Under the pieces are notes generated by a model. It saw only the letters and a program-made list of their open reading frames with translations, made no database searches and was not told the origin of the DNA. A stretch of DNA of 64,000 bases from Micromonospora saelicesensis. Lineage in GTDB: Bacteria; Actinomycetota; Actinomycetes; Mycobacteriales; Micromonosporaceae. The position numbers were made by a program, and so were the translations under genes. How positions within the stretch are numbered: position 1 is the first letter of the stretch; every line of letters starts with the position of its first letter. Of the stretch, positions 17,017-25,990 are shown in pieces. The DNA lies in the NCBI RefSeq assembly GCF_900091575.1, contig NZ_FMCR01000003.1:372001-436000 (forward strand). Direction: 5' to 3'.

Positions 17017-18636
17017 ATGCAGGTCCATCGAAAAGCGTACCCTCTACCCGGTCCACGAAATCGGCGACGCCCTGGCGTACGCAGGCTCGCGGTGGCGATG
17101 GCGGTCTGCCTCGCACCGGGAGCTGCGGTCTTCGTGCCGACGGTCTCGTTCGCGGCGGTGCCGTCCTTCCACACCTCGCTCGACCCGAGCAAGGTGAAGG
17201 AGTCGATGCAGTACCTGGTCAAGACCTTCGGCGTGTCGGAGGCCGAGGCGCTGCGGCGGCTTGAGCTCCAGAACGACGCTCAGGCCCTGCATGCCATGCT
17301 CAGCGAGCAGAGCGCCGCGTCGTACGGTGGCATGTCGCTGGACCACGACAACGGTGGTGTGCTCGTCCTCTCGACGACCAGGCCTGCCGACGTGGAGGCC
17401 TACGTCGCGTCCATGCCCGACCGGGCGCACGTGCGGACCAGGACCGTCAAGCGCTCCCTCCAGGCGTTGGAGCAGACCCGCGAGACGCTCGCCAAGCAGG
17501 TCGGCGAAGGAGCCGACTCGGTCTACGTGACCTCGGTTGACACCGAGAACAACTCGGTTGTCATGTGGGAGCGGGGCTGGGTCGCCGAGAGCAAGAGCAA
17601 CGGCACCTGGGCCGAAAAGTCGGGCAGGAACCGGCCGACGACAGCCGTACCCGGCGACCAGCGCCTGGCGGTGTCGGCGGAAAAGTCCAAGGCTGACGCG
17701 GCCGTCAAGATGGTGCCGACCGCCGTCGAGCGGCGCGTCCTGCCGGAGCCGAAGCAGTCCTACACGCCCTACATCGACTGGGGGACCTGCCATCCGCTCT
17801 ACTGCAAGTCGGTCTACGGCGGCATGCGGGGTGGTCTTCGTCTGAACATCAGGCGCGACAACGGCACGACGGGCGGCTGCACGGCAGGGTTCAACGTCCG
17901 GTCGGGCGGCGGCGACGTGAACGGCTGGGGATGGGTGTTGACGGCCGGTCACTGCGTCGTCGGCAAGACCAACACCGTCAAGGTGCACCATAACGGGTAC
18001 AACATCCTGAACCCGCACGGTGTCGCCGGCGGTTACTACATGGAGGTCAACTCCTACCCGTACGACTTCGCGTTCCTCAACTACATCAGTGGCACCGAGT
18101 CGGGTGCCTGGCTGGAGAACTGGGGCGGTACGGGTTACCGGAACAGCGTGCTGAAGTACTGCCGCAACGGCGGTCAGGACAGCAACGCCGACACACCGTG
18201 CGGCAACCAGGCAACCGAGGCACGGGTGACCATCAACGGTTACCACGCGCTGAGCGCGATCGGTTCCGGGTGGATCGTCTGCGCGTCCGGGAGCGGGTCC
18301 GACACCGCCAACTACCCTGAGTCGTACGATTCGGGCGCCGGCGATGGCTATCTGGTCGGCACACGTTGCGGCCGGGTCCTGTCGAAGGACGTCGGGATCA
18401 ACACCGACGTGTGTGCCCGAGCGGGCGACAGCGGGGGGCCGTTGTTCAGCCAGCTCGACAACAAGGCCTACGGCATTCTCGAAGGCGACCAGCAGAGTCG
18501 TAGCGGTCCATGCGCCTCGGGTGAGAAGAACAACTACACGGCCATCAGCAAGATCTACGAGCTGATGGAGACCTGGAGGACGAGCGGCTACACCGGCGGC
18601 GCGATCTTCCGACTCATCACGGGCACCAACGGCTGA
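17017..18636 (+). CDS. Secreted trypsin-like (S1) serine protease with pro-region
   Basis: A 539-aa exported protease. A basic N-terminus plus a hydrophobic stretch (~27-48, ending SFAA) forms the signal peptide. Residues ~50-250 are an alpha-lytic/streptogrisin-type pro-region that should assist folding. The chymotrypsin-fold domain follows with H312 (LTAGHC), D350 (YPYDFAF) and S472 (RAGDSGGP). Several Cys are likely disulfides. Start ATG 17017 follows GGAGG by 4 nt; the upstream in-frame extension to 16852 crosses the palindrome and is unlikely coding. Followed by a strong terminator hairpin. Confidence 0.88.
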   Translation: MQVHRKAYPLPGPRNRRRPGVRRLAVAMAVCLAPGAAVFVPTVSFAAVPSFHTSLDPSKVKESMQYLVKTFGVSEAEALRRLELQNDAQALHAMLSEQSAASYGGMSLDHDNGGVLVLSTTRPADVEAYVASMPDRAHVRTRTVKRSLQALEQTRETLAKQVGEGADSVYVTSVDTENNSVVMWERGWVAESKSNGTWAEKSGRNRPTTAVPGDQRLAVSAEKSKADAAVKMVPTAVERRVLPEPKQSYTPYIDWGTCHPLYCKSVYGGMRGGLRLNIRRDNGTTGGCTAGFNVRSGGGDVNGWGWVLTAGHCVVGKTNTVKVHHNGYNILNPHGVAGGYYMEVNSYPYDFAFLNYISGTESGAWLENWGGTGYRNSVLKYCRNGGQDSNADTPCGNQATEARVTINGYHALSAIGSGWIVCASGSGSDTANYPESYDSGAGDGYLVGTRCGRVLSKDVGINTDVCARAGDSGGPLFSQLDNKAYGILEGDQQSRSGPCASGEKNNYTAISKIYELMETWRTSGYTGGAIFRLITGTNG

Positions 18637-18642
18637 CGACTG

Positions 18643-18673
18643 GTGCGGGCCGTCCTCGTCGGACGGCCCGCAC
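18643..18673 (+). terminator. Terminator of the protease gene
   Basis: A perfect 13-bp stem (18643-18655 with 18661-18673) and 5-nt loop begins 6 bp after the protease stop. No U-tract. Confidence 0.75.
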
Positions 18674-18714
18674 GCCTATCCGGCAGACCAGGACTCGAAC
18701 AAGGGAGCAGGGCC

Positions 18715-19215
18715 ATGATTGCGGTCAAGGTGCGAATCACGGCGATCGTCGTCGTGGGCCTGGCCCTCGTCGGGATGCTGAGTTGGGTGGCCGGCTCGTG
18801 GCCCGCCGACCAGACCCGGGCGACCGTCGATCACTGCTATGTGACCCACGATCGGCTGGAGGCCATGCACAGCCGGTGCGTCGGCAACTGGACCCGCGGC
18901 GGCCGCGGGCAGCAGGGGCCGATCCACGGCGTCGACGTCCAGGAGTCCTGGAAGATCATCGACGAGGAACCCAGCAGCGCGTACGAGTGGGAGGTGGCCG
19001 TCCCGGCCTCGGCTCGACAGCCACGCGTACTCGCCGACACCCGGCAGGCATGGACGTTGTCGCCGCGTGCCCTGCCCTGGGGCCTGGTCCCTGCCGGCCT
19101 CGTGGCGCTGCTGGCCGCGCTCGCCTGGTTGATCACCGCTACGGTCAGGGCACCGAGGCCGGCGCCGAGGCCGGCGCCGAACGCGCCGGCCGAGTCGGCC
19201 GCCACGCCCGCCTGA
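18715..19215 (+). CDS. Two-span membrane protein of unknown function
   Basis: A 166-aa protein with an N-terminal helix (~8-26), an extracytoplasmic loop of about 95 residues containing two Cys (DHCYVTHD and HSRCVGNW, a likely disulfide), a second helix (~122-143) and a Pro-Ala-rich tail. ATG 18715 has an AAGGGAG RBS; the upstream extension lies over the protease terminator. Unknown function; not clearly linked to its neighbours. Confidence 0.7.
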   Translation: MIAVKVRITAIVVVGLALVGMLSWVAGSWPADQTRATVDHCYVTHDRLEAMHSRCVGNWTRGGRGQQGPIHGVDVQESWKIIDEEPSSAYEWEVAVPASARQPRVLADTRQAWTLSPRALPWGLVPAGLVALLAALAWLITATVRAPRPAPRPAPNAPAESAATPA

Positions 19216-19229
19216 CAACACGGATGCCG

Positions 19230-19763
19230 CTAGTGGTCGTTGAGCATGAACAGGAGCGTTCGATGCTCCAGGTCCAGGAACGCCACCCGCCAACGTGTCG
19301 ACGGCAGTGTCTCGTTGTAGATCTCACTGTGCAGCCAGCGGGGCTTGGCCGGGACGAACGGTACGAGGTCCGGTCGCACGTCCGTCGGCGTGTGCGAGTG
19401 GAGAAGCTCAGCCGGGTCGATGGATGCGAACGGCACGAACGCGAACTGCTCGGCCAACCTGTGCGCGTCCTGCGGACGCAGGACGATGACGCCCTGGTAC
19501 TCCCAGTCCGTTGGACCCGGCACCCGTGAGCACGGATCGCCCAACGCGCGCGCCTGCCAGTGAATCTCCGAGTACTCACCGACATGAGGAAGGTCCTCCG
19601 GTGGGTCCCAGCGGCTGACCCGGACCTTCGCCTCGTCGGCCTGTCGTTGCTCCTGGCATCCACGCGTCTCGTCCACGGCAGCCGTGTTGCATCCCGCCAG
19701 CACCAGCACCAGCCCTGCCGCCGCAGCCAGCACGGCCGGACGTGCCCGTCTCCCCGTCGTCAT
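19230..19763 (-). CDS. Putative lipoprotein of unknown function
   Basis: A 177-aa protein with a lipoprotein signal: basic start MTTGRRARP, hydrophobic core and lipobox VLAGC at about residue 25. The mature part has no motif I recognise; it contains VIVLRPQDAHRLAEQF and ends WRVAFLDLEHRTLLFMLNDH. Start ATG 19763. It converges on the two-span membrane gene with a 14-bp gap. Confidence 0.7.
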   Translation of the reverse strand: MTTGRRARPAVLAAAAGLVLVLAGCNTAAVDETRGCQEQRQADEAKVRVSRWDPPEDLPHVGEYSEIHWQARALGDPCSRVPGPTDWEYQGVIVLRPQDAHRLAEQFAFVPFASIDPAELLHSHTPTDVRPDLVPFVPAKPRWLHSEIYNETLPSTRWRVAFLDLEHRTLLFMLNDH

Positions 19764-19783
19764 CGCCCAGATCGTAGATCGGT

Positions 19784-20110
19784 CTACGGATCGTCGTCGG
19801 GCAGGCAGGCGCCGACGTGGTCGGCCTCCCGCGCGCATCGGCGGCGATCGGGCATGATCCGGTCGCAGAAAACCCAATGTCGTACGTGCTGCGCGTCCTC
19901 GGCCGAGACGGTCGTGCCGCTGACGTCGACCTGCGGCGTGGAGGCCAGGGAACGGGCGAGTGTCCGCGCCAGGTCCAGTGCCTCGGCCAGGTCGGTGATG
20001 CCCACCGGCAGGTGGATCACATAGCGAGGCATCTCCGTGTACGCCTCGACGGCGAAGCGCGGCAACGGCGTGAAAAGCCCGCTGTACTGGTGCTCCCATC
20101 CCGGGCTCAC
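19784..20110 (-). CDS. Conserved hypothetical, coupled to DivIVA-like gene
   Basis: A 108-aa protein containing MPRYVIHLPVGITDLAEALDLARTL and a C-terminal region with two Cys and His (FCDRIMPDRRRCAREADHVGAC) that could bind metal. GTG 20110 overlaps the stop of the DivIVA-like gene by 4 bp, so translation is coupled. Longer readings of this frame are out-of-frame shadow of that gene. Function unknown. Confidence 0.65.
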   Translation of the reverse strand: MSPGWEHQYSGLFTPLPRFAVEAYTEMPRYVIHLPVGITDLAEALDLARTLARSLASTPQVDVSGTTVSAEDAQHVRHWVFCDRIMPDRRRCAREADHVGACLPDDDP

Positions 20111-20379
20111 GGCCGACGCCGCTCGGACCAGGCGCTCTGCCAATCGCGCAGCGCGCGCTTGACACGAGCGTTCTCCTCGCTGAGCCGAGCCACATCGTGG
20201 TGCAGCGTCGCCAGGTCGAGCGCGACGCGGTGCAGGAACCGCCGTACCTCCCTGGCGTCCAGGCCTCGTCGGCTGAAACCGACGACGGTGAACTGCCGGT
20301 CGCGGACCTGGCTCGGGTGCAGCCGAGCCAACCGAGCGCCGCCGTGGAGTGTGCCGTCGTAGAGAGTGCCTCGGGTCAT
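20107..20379 (-). CDS. DivIVA-domain protein
   Basis: A 90-aa protein with the short DivIVA-like pattern VRDRQFTVVGFSRRGLDAREVRRFL followed by a heptad-rich coiled coil (LATLHHDVARLSEENARVKRAL). DivIVA-domain proteins sense membrane curvature or scaffold polar growth. This one is far shorter than cell-wall DivIVA/Wag31 and belongs to the small actinomycete accessory type. ATG 20379; coupled to the downstream hypothetical. Confidence 0.7.
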   Translation of the reverse strand: MTRGTLYDGTLHGGARLARLHPSQVRDRQFTVVGFSRRGLDAREVRRFLHRVALDLATLHHDVARLSEENARVKRALRDWQSAWSERRRP

Positions 20380-20657
20380 TCATCACCTCGCGCGTCGTCG
20401 ACAGATGGGCGGGTCAGGGTCGCGAAGGCGCCCTTCGCCGTGGTAGTTATTCGTCAAGTCGGTTCGGAGTCGGGATTCGCACATCCCGACGCTCTAGTTG
20501 AGACCCGACGAGAGCCGGTATGCGCCTGCCACTCGCGAGGCTGTCTCTCGTCACCTTCTCGGCTGTTGGCACAGCCGCGGTTGCCGTGTTTGCACCGGGA
20601 GTCCCCGGGGGCCGGCGATCACCCTCACCCGCAGGCCACGTTTCCAGTGGCCTCGGT

Positions 20658-20677
20658 GTTGGTGCAACGACACCAAC
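20658..20677. promoter_or_regulatory. 7-6-7 inverted repeat upstream of XRE gene
   Basis: GTTGGTG and CACCAAC flank a 6-nt spacer, 37 bp upstream of the XRE start. It may be an autoregulatory operator. The rest of the 335-bp gap (20380-20714) shows nothing else beyond a good RBS at 20701. Confidence 0.4.
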
Positions 20678-20714
20678 GGAATTTGTCTTGAGGGTCCGCG
20701 AGGAGAGGGGCACC

Positions 20715-21584
20715 ATGCCCGCCAGGCGTGAATCGTTCGTGCAGACATTGCGTGCCCAATGGCTCGGTCAGCAGATGCGGCAGTTACGGGAGCAACGCGG
20801 CATCACTCTCAAGCAGGCCGCCGAGTTCCTGGAGCGCGACTTTTCGTCCATCGCCCGCTGGGAGCGCGCCGAGTGGCCGTTCCGGCGCGGCGTTGTCGTG
20901 TCGCTGCTTGACCTCTACGGCGAGCACGACGGGCGCGAGCGGAACCGCTTCATCCAGCTCGCCGAGGATGCTTGGCGAACGGATCGGTGGGACGACGACT
21001 ATGACGAGTTGGTGGACGCCTCATTCATCGATTTCCCCTGGCTGGAAAGCAGGGCTGAGCGCATCTACTCGTGGGATGCCTTCCTCATGCCAGGCCTCAT
21101 GCAGACGCCGGCTTACGCGGAGGCAGTGATCCGTAACGCGGAAGGGGAGGGCGCGACAGATTTCTCGGTCGGTAAGTGGCTACAACTCAGGATTGACCGT
21201 CAACGTGTGCTTACGCGGGACCCGACTGTCCGCGTGGCGGCGATCATCGACGAAAGCATACTGCGCCGACCCGTCGGTGGCCCTGCCATCATGCGCGGCC
21301 AACTCCACCACCTGGGCGAGTTGATCGGGCAGCCGAACATCGATGTCCGCGTGTTGCCATCAAGGGTAGGGCTGCACGCCGGTCTCGATGGCTCGTTCGT
21401 ACTCTTCGGGATGCCCAAGCCATACCCAGAGGTTGCCTATGCCGAGACACTGGGCGGGCGCCGTTTCATGGAATCTCCAACGTCGAAGCGCTACGCCCTT
21501 GCGTACGATCGGCTTCGTGCTGTCGCGTTGAATCGGCGCGAGGCGGCCGAGCTGATCGCGGAGATCAAGGAGGAACTGCCATGA
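20715..21584 (+). CDS. XRE-family regulator with DUF5753 domain
   Basis: A 289-aa protein with an N-terminal HTH_31/XRE domain (LREQRGITLKQAAEFLERDFSSIARWERAE) and a C-terminal DUF5753 domain (~100-285: YSWDAFLMPGLMQTPAYAEAVI, VRVLPSRVGLHAGLDGSFVLF). These WhiJ-like regulators pair with DUF397 small proteins and often control morphological development or antibiotic production. ATG 20715 follows AGGAGAGGGG. Overlaps the DUF397 gene by 4 bp (ATGA). Confidence 0.9.
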   Translation: MPARRESFVQTLRAQWLGQQMRQLREQRGITLKQAAEFLERDFSSIARWERAEWPFRRGVVVSLLDLYGEHDGRERNRFIQLAEDAWRTDRWDDDYDELVDASFIDFPWLESRAERIYSWDAFLMPGLMQTPAYAEAVIRNAEGEGATDFSVGKWLQLRIDRQRVLTRDPTVRVAAIIDESILRRPVGGPAIMRGQLHHLGELIGQPNIDVRVLPSRVGLHAGLDGSFVLFGMPKPYPEVAYAETLGGRRFMESPTSKRYALAYDRLRAVALNRREAAELIAEIKEELP

Positions 21585-21793
21585 GTGAAGCCTTGCCTGC
21601 GGTGGCATGGCATGTCAGCACCCGGAGCAATAGCAACGGCGGTAGCTGTGTCGAGGCGGGGCCGGTCCTGGATGGTTCCGGCCGAGTGGCGGTGCGCGAC
21701 AGCAAGGATCGCGCGGCAGCGACGCTCGTCTACCCGGCAGGCGGCTGGATGGCCTTCGTCAATGGGGTGAAGGGCGGCGATTTCGCGCCCTGA
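21581..21793 (+). CDS. DUF397-domain small protein
   Basis: A 70-aa protein with the DUF397 pattern: WHVSTRSNSNGGSCVEAGPV, VAVRDSKDRAAATLVY and a final aromatic WMAFVNGVKGGDF. DUF397 proteins are the usual partners of XRE-DUF5753 regulators and can antagonise them in an antitoxin-like manner in some pairs. Translationally coupled to the regulator; followed by a long hairpin. Confidence 0.9.
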   Translation: MSEALPAVAWHVSTRSNSNGGSCVEAGPVLDGSGRVAVRDSKDRAAATLVYPAGGWMAFVNGVKGGDFAP

Positions 21794-21798
21794 TGCAT

Positions 21799-21873
21799 GA
21801 TCCACTCGGGTTGCAGGAAGTCGGGGTGTCACCGCGACCAGGACACCCCGACTTCCGTGAACCCGAGTCGATC
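21799..21873. terminator. Long GATC-bounded hairpin
   Basis: A 15-bp perfect inner stem (21816-21830 with 21842-21856, 11-nt loop) is extended through a 3x3 internal loop by 8 more base pairs (21805-21812 with 21860-21867) and ends in GATC on both sides (21799-21802, 21870-21873). It would terminate the XRE-DUF397 transcript. The GATC ends resemble the hairpin at 26445. Confidence 0.7.
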
Positions 21874-22195
21874 ACCTCCGCTGGTGCCATCTCTCGGCGT
21901 GCGGCAGTGCGGAAGTTCCGTCTGGGGCTGCGTTCGGCGGCCCGCGTCGCCGTCGACGCTCTGACCAGTCGCCAGACTGGTGGGCTGTGCAGCGGAAGGC
22001 CGTACGCCTGATTCGTTTGCGACATCAGCTCCAAAGGCTCGTCGACGGACGTCCCGCCCTCCGCTGACGCTGAACGGGAGGCGGGCATCGAGCGGCCGGC
22101 GCTTCACAGCCACCTCACAGGGGTGCTGGATAGGGTGCCGTTCGAGTCAACGTCCGACTCCAACCTGGAGCGGTCGGCGTCGCACAGGAGTTCCG
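21874..22195. other. About 320 bp intergenic, no gene seen
   Basis: Gap between the DUF397 terminator and SpoOM. No coherent frame, repeat or RNA was recognised. It should contain the SpoOM promoter; an AGGAG RBS lies at 22186-22190. Confidence 0.5.
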
Positions 22196-23143
22196 ATGGT
22201 CTTCAAGAAGATGTTGAGCGCGTTCGGTGTGGGCGGTCCCAGCGTGGACACCGTGCTGACCAACCCCAACACCCGGCCCGGCCTGACCCTCGACGGGCAG
22301 GTCAACCTCGTCGGTGGCGACGCTGAGGCAGCCATCGAGCAGGTGGTGATCGGCCTGGTCACCCGGGTCGAGGTCGAGGGACACGACACCGAGTACGCGG
22401 GCACGATGGAGTTCCACCGCATGGCGGTCAGCGGTGCGCTCCAGCTCGCCCCGAAGCAGCAACTCTCGATCCCGTTCCAGCTGCCAGTGCCGTGGGAGAC
22501 CCCGATCACCGACGTGTACGGCCAGCGCCTGCACGGCATGACGATGGGTCTGCGTACCGAGTTGGCGATCGCCCGCGCGGTCGACAAGAGCGACCTGGAC
22601 CAGGTGGCGGTGCACCCGCTGCCGGTGCACGAACGGATCCTGGAGGCGTTCCAGCGGCTCGGCTTCCGGTTCAAGCACGCCGACCTGGAGCGTGGTCACA
22701 TCCGGGGCGTGCAGCAGACGCTGCCGTTCTACCAGGAGATCGAGTTCTTCGCCTCCCCGCAGTACGCGAGCACCATCCGGGAGGTCGAGCTGACCTTCGT
22801 GACCAGCCAGCGTGGTGTGGAGGTCATCCTGGAGTGCGACAAGCGCGGTGGGTTCCTCAGCGCCGGGCACGACGCGTTCGGCCGCTACCAGGTGTCGCAC
22901 ACCGACGTTGACCGGGTGGACTGGGCGCAGGTCGTCGACGGTTGGCTGCGCGAGACCACGTCCCGCTACGGCAGCCTGCGCTCCCAGTACGGCCCGAGTC
23001 ACGGCCACGGTCACAGCCGTGGGCACGGCATGGGCGGCATGGTGGCCGGCGCCGCGCTGGGTGTCGCTGGCGGCATGATCGCCGGCGAGATGATCGAGGA
23101 ATCGTTCGAGGGTGACTTCGGCGACTTCGGCGGCGACGAGTAG
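22196..23143 (+). CDS. SpoOM-family sporulation control protein
   Basis: A 315-aa SpoOM (Spo0M) protein. The arrestin-like core (~1-250) shows FKKMLSAFGVGGPSVDTVL, a GLTLDGQVNLVGGD-type turn and QQLSIPFQLPVPWETPIT. The C-terminal tail is His/Gly-rich (HGHGHSRGHGMGGM) and then acidic, with GDFGDFGGDE at the end. Spo0M modulates sporulation and cytoskeletal functions in Bacillus and is widespread in actinomycetes. Start ATG 22196 is supported by AGGAG. Followed by a convergent terminator. Confidence 0.9.
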   Translation: MVFKKMLSAFGVGGPSVDTVLTNPNTRPGLTLDGQVNLVGGDAEAAIEQVVIGLVTRVEVEGHDTEYAGTMEFHRMAVSGALQLAPKQQLSIPFQLPVPWETPITDVYGQRLHGMTMGLRTELAIARAVDKSDLDQVAVHPLPVHERILEAFQRLGFRFKHADLERGHIRGVQQTLPFYQEIEFFASPQYASTIREVELTFVTSQRGVEVILECDKRGGFLSAGHDAFGRYQVSHTDVDRVDWAQVVDGWLRETTSRYGSLRSQYGPSHGHGHSRGHGMGGMVAGAALGVAGGMIAGEMIEESFEGDFGDFGGDE

Positions 23144-23159
23144 CCGTTACAGACATGGC

Positions 23160-23192
23160 GGTGGCCTCCGGGAGGATCTCCCGGAGGCCACC
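23160..23192. terminator. Bidirectional terminator hairpin
   Basis: A perfect 15-bp stem (23160-23174 with 23178-23192) with a 3-nt loop lies between the converging SpoOM and small membrane genes. Confidence 0.75.
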
Positions 23193-23208
23193 GTGCACTG
23201 TGAACCGG

Positions 23209-23586
23209 TCAGTGCCGGGCCTTGCGCTCCTCGCCGCTGCGCCAGTTGCTGCCGGCCTTCGCGAGGCCACGGCTACCGAGGTAGCCAAGCGTCAGCAGGG
23301 TGATCAGGAACCAGGCGTTGTCGGCCCGGAAGATGTCCACCCCAGCGGAGTTCTGACCAACGACCTGCGACGCGCCCAGTACGGCGGCCACCGCGATCAG
23401 GTAGATCCAGAACTCGGTGGTCTTGAACGCCTGCTTGGTCTCCGTACCGGGTGCCTGCATGTCGTTGCGGCGCCCGTCATGCATCACCGGCATCTGCTGG
23501 GTCTGCATGTCCCGCATCTGAGCGGGATTCTGCGGGTCGTTCATGGGCCGGTTCATCGGCCGGGTGGAAGCAGCCTGCGTGCTCAT
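23209..23586 (-). CDS. Small two-span membrane protein
   Basis: A 125-aa protein. The hydrophilic N-terminus is Met/Gln/Asn-rich (RPMNRPMNDPQNPAQMRDMQ), then come two helices (~63-82 and ~93-108) and a basic tail. ATG 23586 has an AGGAGGA RBS; the longer frame is not needed. Widely seen in actinomycetes without assigned function. Confidence 0.75.
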   Translation of the reverse strand: MSTQAASTRPMNRPMNDPQNPAQMRDMQTQQMPVMHDGRRNDMQAPGTETKQAFKTTEFWIYLIAVAAVLGASQVVGQNSAGVDIFRADNAWFLITLLTLGYLGSRGLAKAGSNWRSGEERKARH

Positions 23587-23762
23587 CTGGTCCTCCTCAG
23601 GATGCGATGAGTCGTACCTGCATTCCCTCGCCCCGCTACCGCGTTTCGGCCACGGCACGGTTCGCTTTCGTGGCGGGGACAACCCCCGACTACCCGAGGC
23701 CCCCGAGCAGGTAACACCGATCGCCGGCCGGAAATCCGGCCGGCGATCGGGTGGTCGAAGGG

Positions 23763-25805
23763 TCAGCGCAGGCCGTTGCGGATCGCCACGCTCACCAGAA
23801 GGTCCGGGTCGTCGGTGATGATGCCGTTGACGCCCAGGTCGATGACCCGCTGCATGATCGTCGCGTCATCCACGGTGTACGGGATCACCTTCAGGTCGTA
23901 CCGCGTCTGCAGGGTCCGAACGTCCGGTCCGTGGAAGTATGCCGGGTTCTCCCGCAGGTACCAGTCGGTCGAGGCGACGGTGCCCTGCTTCGGGTCGTGC
24001 ACCTGCCAGTTGGCGGAGACCGTGCCAGCGCCCGCGGCCCGGGTCAGCTTGCCCAGGTCCTGGTACTTCCACCAGTCCAGTCCGCCGGTCCACGGGCTCT
24101 TCACCGACGGGTTGCCGTAGACCGCCTCCAGCGAGCACTCGTCGGCGAGGGTCGCGCACTCGTCCGGGCCGTACTGCCAGACCAGGCCGACCGTGCCGAT
24201 CCGCCGGTCGAGCTGCCGGGCGTAGGTGATGGTGCGCCAGTCGAACGACTGGATGGTGGCCCGGCTGGTGAAGCCGGCCCGCTGGATCGCGTCGACGAGC
24301 TTGCGGGTGAAGCTGCGGTACGGCTCGGTGTCGTTCACCACCGGACTGATCTTCGTTTCGATGTTCATTCCGATGTCGGTGCGGCCACTCGACTTCACCA
24401 GGGCGAATACCTCGTCCAGGGTCGGGATCCGGGCACCGGGCGTGGGCACCTGGGCGGGCAGCTCGGGCAGCGTCTTCGTGCCGCAGTCCACGGTCTTGAG
24501 CTGCGCCAGGGTCAACTCGTGCACCGGCTTGCCCACGTACGGGAACTTCCGGTCTCCCGGGCGCACCGGGGCGGTGTCGACGCAGTGCGACCCGTTGACG
24601 GTGCGATCGTGCAGCACCACGAGCTTGCCGTCGGCCGTCACGTTGGTGTCCAGCTCAAGGGTGGAGACGGCCCGGTTGGACAGCGCGTTCGCGAACGCCG
24701 GCAGTGTGTTCTCCGGCCGGGTGGCCCGACCACCCCGGTGCGCCTGGATGTCGAACGGCGCGGTGTACGCCTTCGGCAGCCGGTAACCACGCTGCGCCAG
24801 CACGCCGCGCAACCGGTCCGGGTAGTCGGTGATCATGCCGTCCACGCCGTCGTCGATCAGCTTGGTCATGGTCGGCACGTCGTCGACCGTCCACGGGATC
24901 ACCTTGATCCCGTAGCGGTGTGCGTGGGCGACCATCTCCTTCGTGACGTACGGCTTGTAGCCCGGGTCGGTGACAGTGCCGTTCTGCGGGGAGCCGTGCA
25001 CCGGCGAGAAGGCGCTGGCGCCGAAGCTTCGGATCGCCTTGATCGGGTCGCCGCCGAAGTCGTCGATGTCCAGCCCGCCCAGCCACGGCGACGCACCCGG
25101 CTGACCGGTCTGCAGGAAGTCGTAGTTGGTCAGGGCGACCAGCGGCAGCTTCGGCTCGACCTGGCGCATGCGCATCAGCGCGCCCCAGTCGAAGCTCTGG
25201 ATGGTGACCTGCTCGAGCAGCCCGGCGGCGCGGATCTCGGCCGCGGTGACCCGGACGAACTGCTCGCGGGGGGCGGTCTCGGTCGGCGCGCCAGCCTCGA
25301 CCTTGGTCTCGACGTTGAGCTTCACGTCCTTCGCCCGGTAGCGGTTGACCAGCGCGAAGACCTCACGCAGCAGCGGCATCCGGGCACCCGGGACGGCGAG
25401 CTGGCCGGGCTTGTCCGTCAGCGTCCTGGAGCCGCAGTCGAGCGAGCGCACCTGGGCCAGGCTGAGCGTGTTGATGTACTTCCCGACGTACGGGAACTCC
25501 GGGTCGCCGGGCGTCACCGGGGTGGTGTCGACGCACTTGGTGCCGGTGACCTTGCGGTCGTGGGTGACGACGGCCTGGCCGTCCTCGGTGATCTGCACGT
25601 CCAGTTCGAGGGTGCTCACCCCGAGCTGGAGGGCGTTGCCGAAGGAGGCGAGGGTGTTCTCCACCCGCAACCCGAGGCCACCTCGGTGGGCCTGCACGTC
25701 GAATGTCCGGTCCGGTCGTGGCTTCGCCTGGGCGGGCACCGCGAGCCCGGTCGTCACCGTCGCGGCCACCAGGGCCGCGACGGCGGTACGGCGTACTGTG
25801 CGCAC
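23763..25805 (-). CDS. Secreted protein with two tandem glycerophosphodiester phosphodiesterase domains
   Basis: A 680-aa exported enzyme. The signal peptide is ~1-28 (TTGLAVPAQA). Two GDPD domains follow: domain 1 starts FDVQAHRGGLGLRVENTLASF (~35-335), domain 2 starts FDIQAHRGGRATRPENTLPAF (~345-675). Each keeps the HRG-ENT motif, the second metal-site pattern (LELD, VTHDRKV / VLHDRTV) and a C-terminal VDD segment (VIPWTVDDV / VIPYTVDDA). They hydrolyse glycerophosphodiesters to glycerol-3-phosphate and an alcohol. GTG 25805 follows GGAGGGG. A single domain is usual; the fusion looks like an internal gene duplication. Confidence 0.9.
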   Translation of the reverse strand: MRTVRRTAVAALVAATVTTGLAVPAQAKPRPDRTFDVQAHRGGLGLRVENTLASFGNALQLGVSTLELDVQITEDGQAVVTHDRKVTGTKCVDTTPVTPGDPEFPYVGKYINTLSLAQVRSLDCGSRTLTDKPGQLAVPGARMPLLREVFALVNRYRAKDVKLNVETKVEAGAPTETAPREQFVRVTAAEIRAAGLLEQVTIQSFDWGALMRMRQVEPKLPLVALTNYDFLQTGQPGASPWLGGLDIDDFGGDPIKAIRSFGASAFSPVHGSPQNGTVTDPGYKPYVTKEMVAHAHRYGIKVIPWTVDDVPTMTKLIDDGVDGMITDYPDRLRGVLAQRGYRLPKAYTAPFDIQAHRGGRATRPENTLPAFANALSNRAVSTLELDTNVTADGKLVVLHDRTVNGSHCVDTAPVRPGDRKFPYVGKPVHELTLAQLKTVDCGTKTLPELPAQVPTPGARIPTLDEVFALVKSSGRTDIGMNIETKISPVVNDTEPYRSFTRKLVDAIQRAGFTSRATIQSFDWRTITYARQLDRRIGTVGLVWQYGPDECATLADECSLEAVYGNPSVKSPWTGGLDWWKYQDLGKLTRAAGAGTVSANWQVHDPKQGTVASTDWYLRENPAYFHGPDVRTLQTRYDLKVIPYTVDDATIMQRVIDLGVNGIITDDPDLLVSVAIRNGLR

Positions 25806-25990
25806 GCTGTCATCCCCTCCTGCCGGCGGGCATCTCCCACCGGTCGCGGGACAGCATGGACATCTCGGGCTGCGGGCAGGCGGCCAGCGGGCGGCGTGAC
25901 GGTGAACCGCCGTGGACGACCTCCCGGTCACGCCGGGTTTGGTCGGCCGGTGGCCGGGCACCCAGTCAGTTCCACAGCTTCTGCGAGGTG

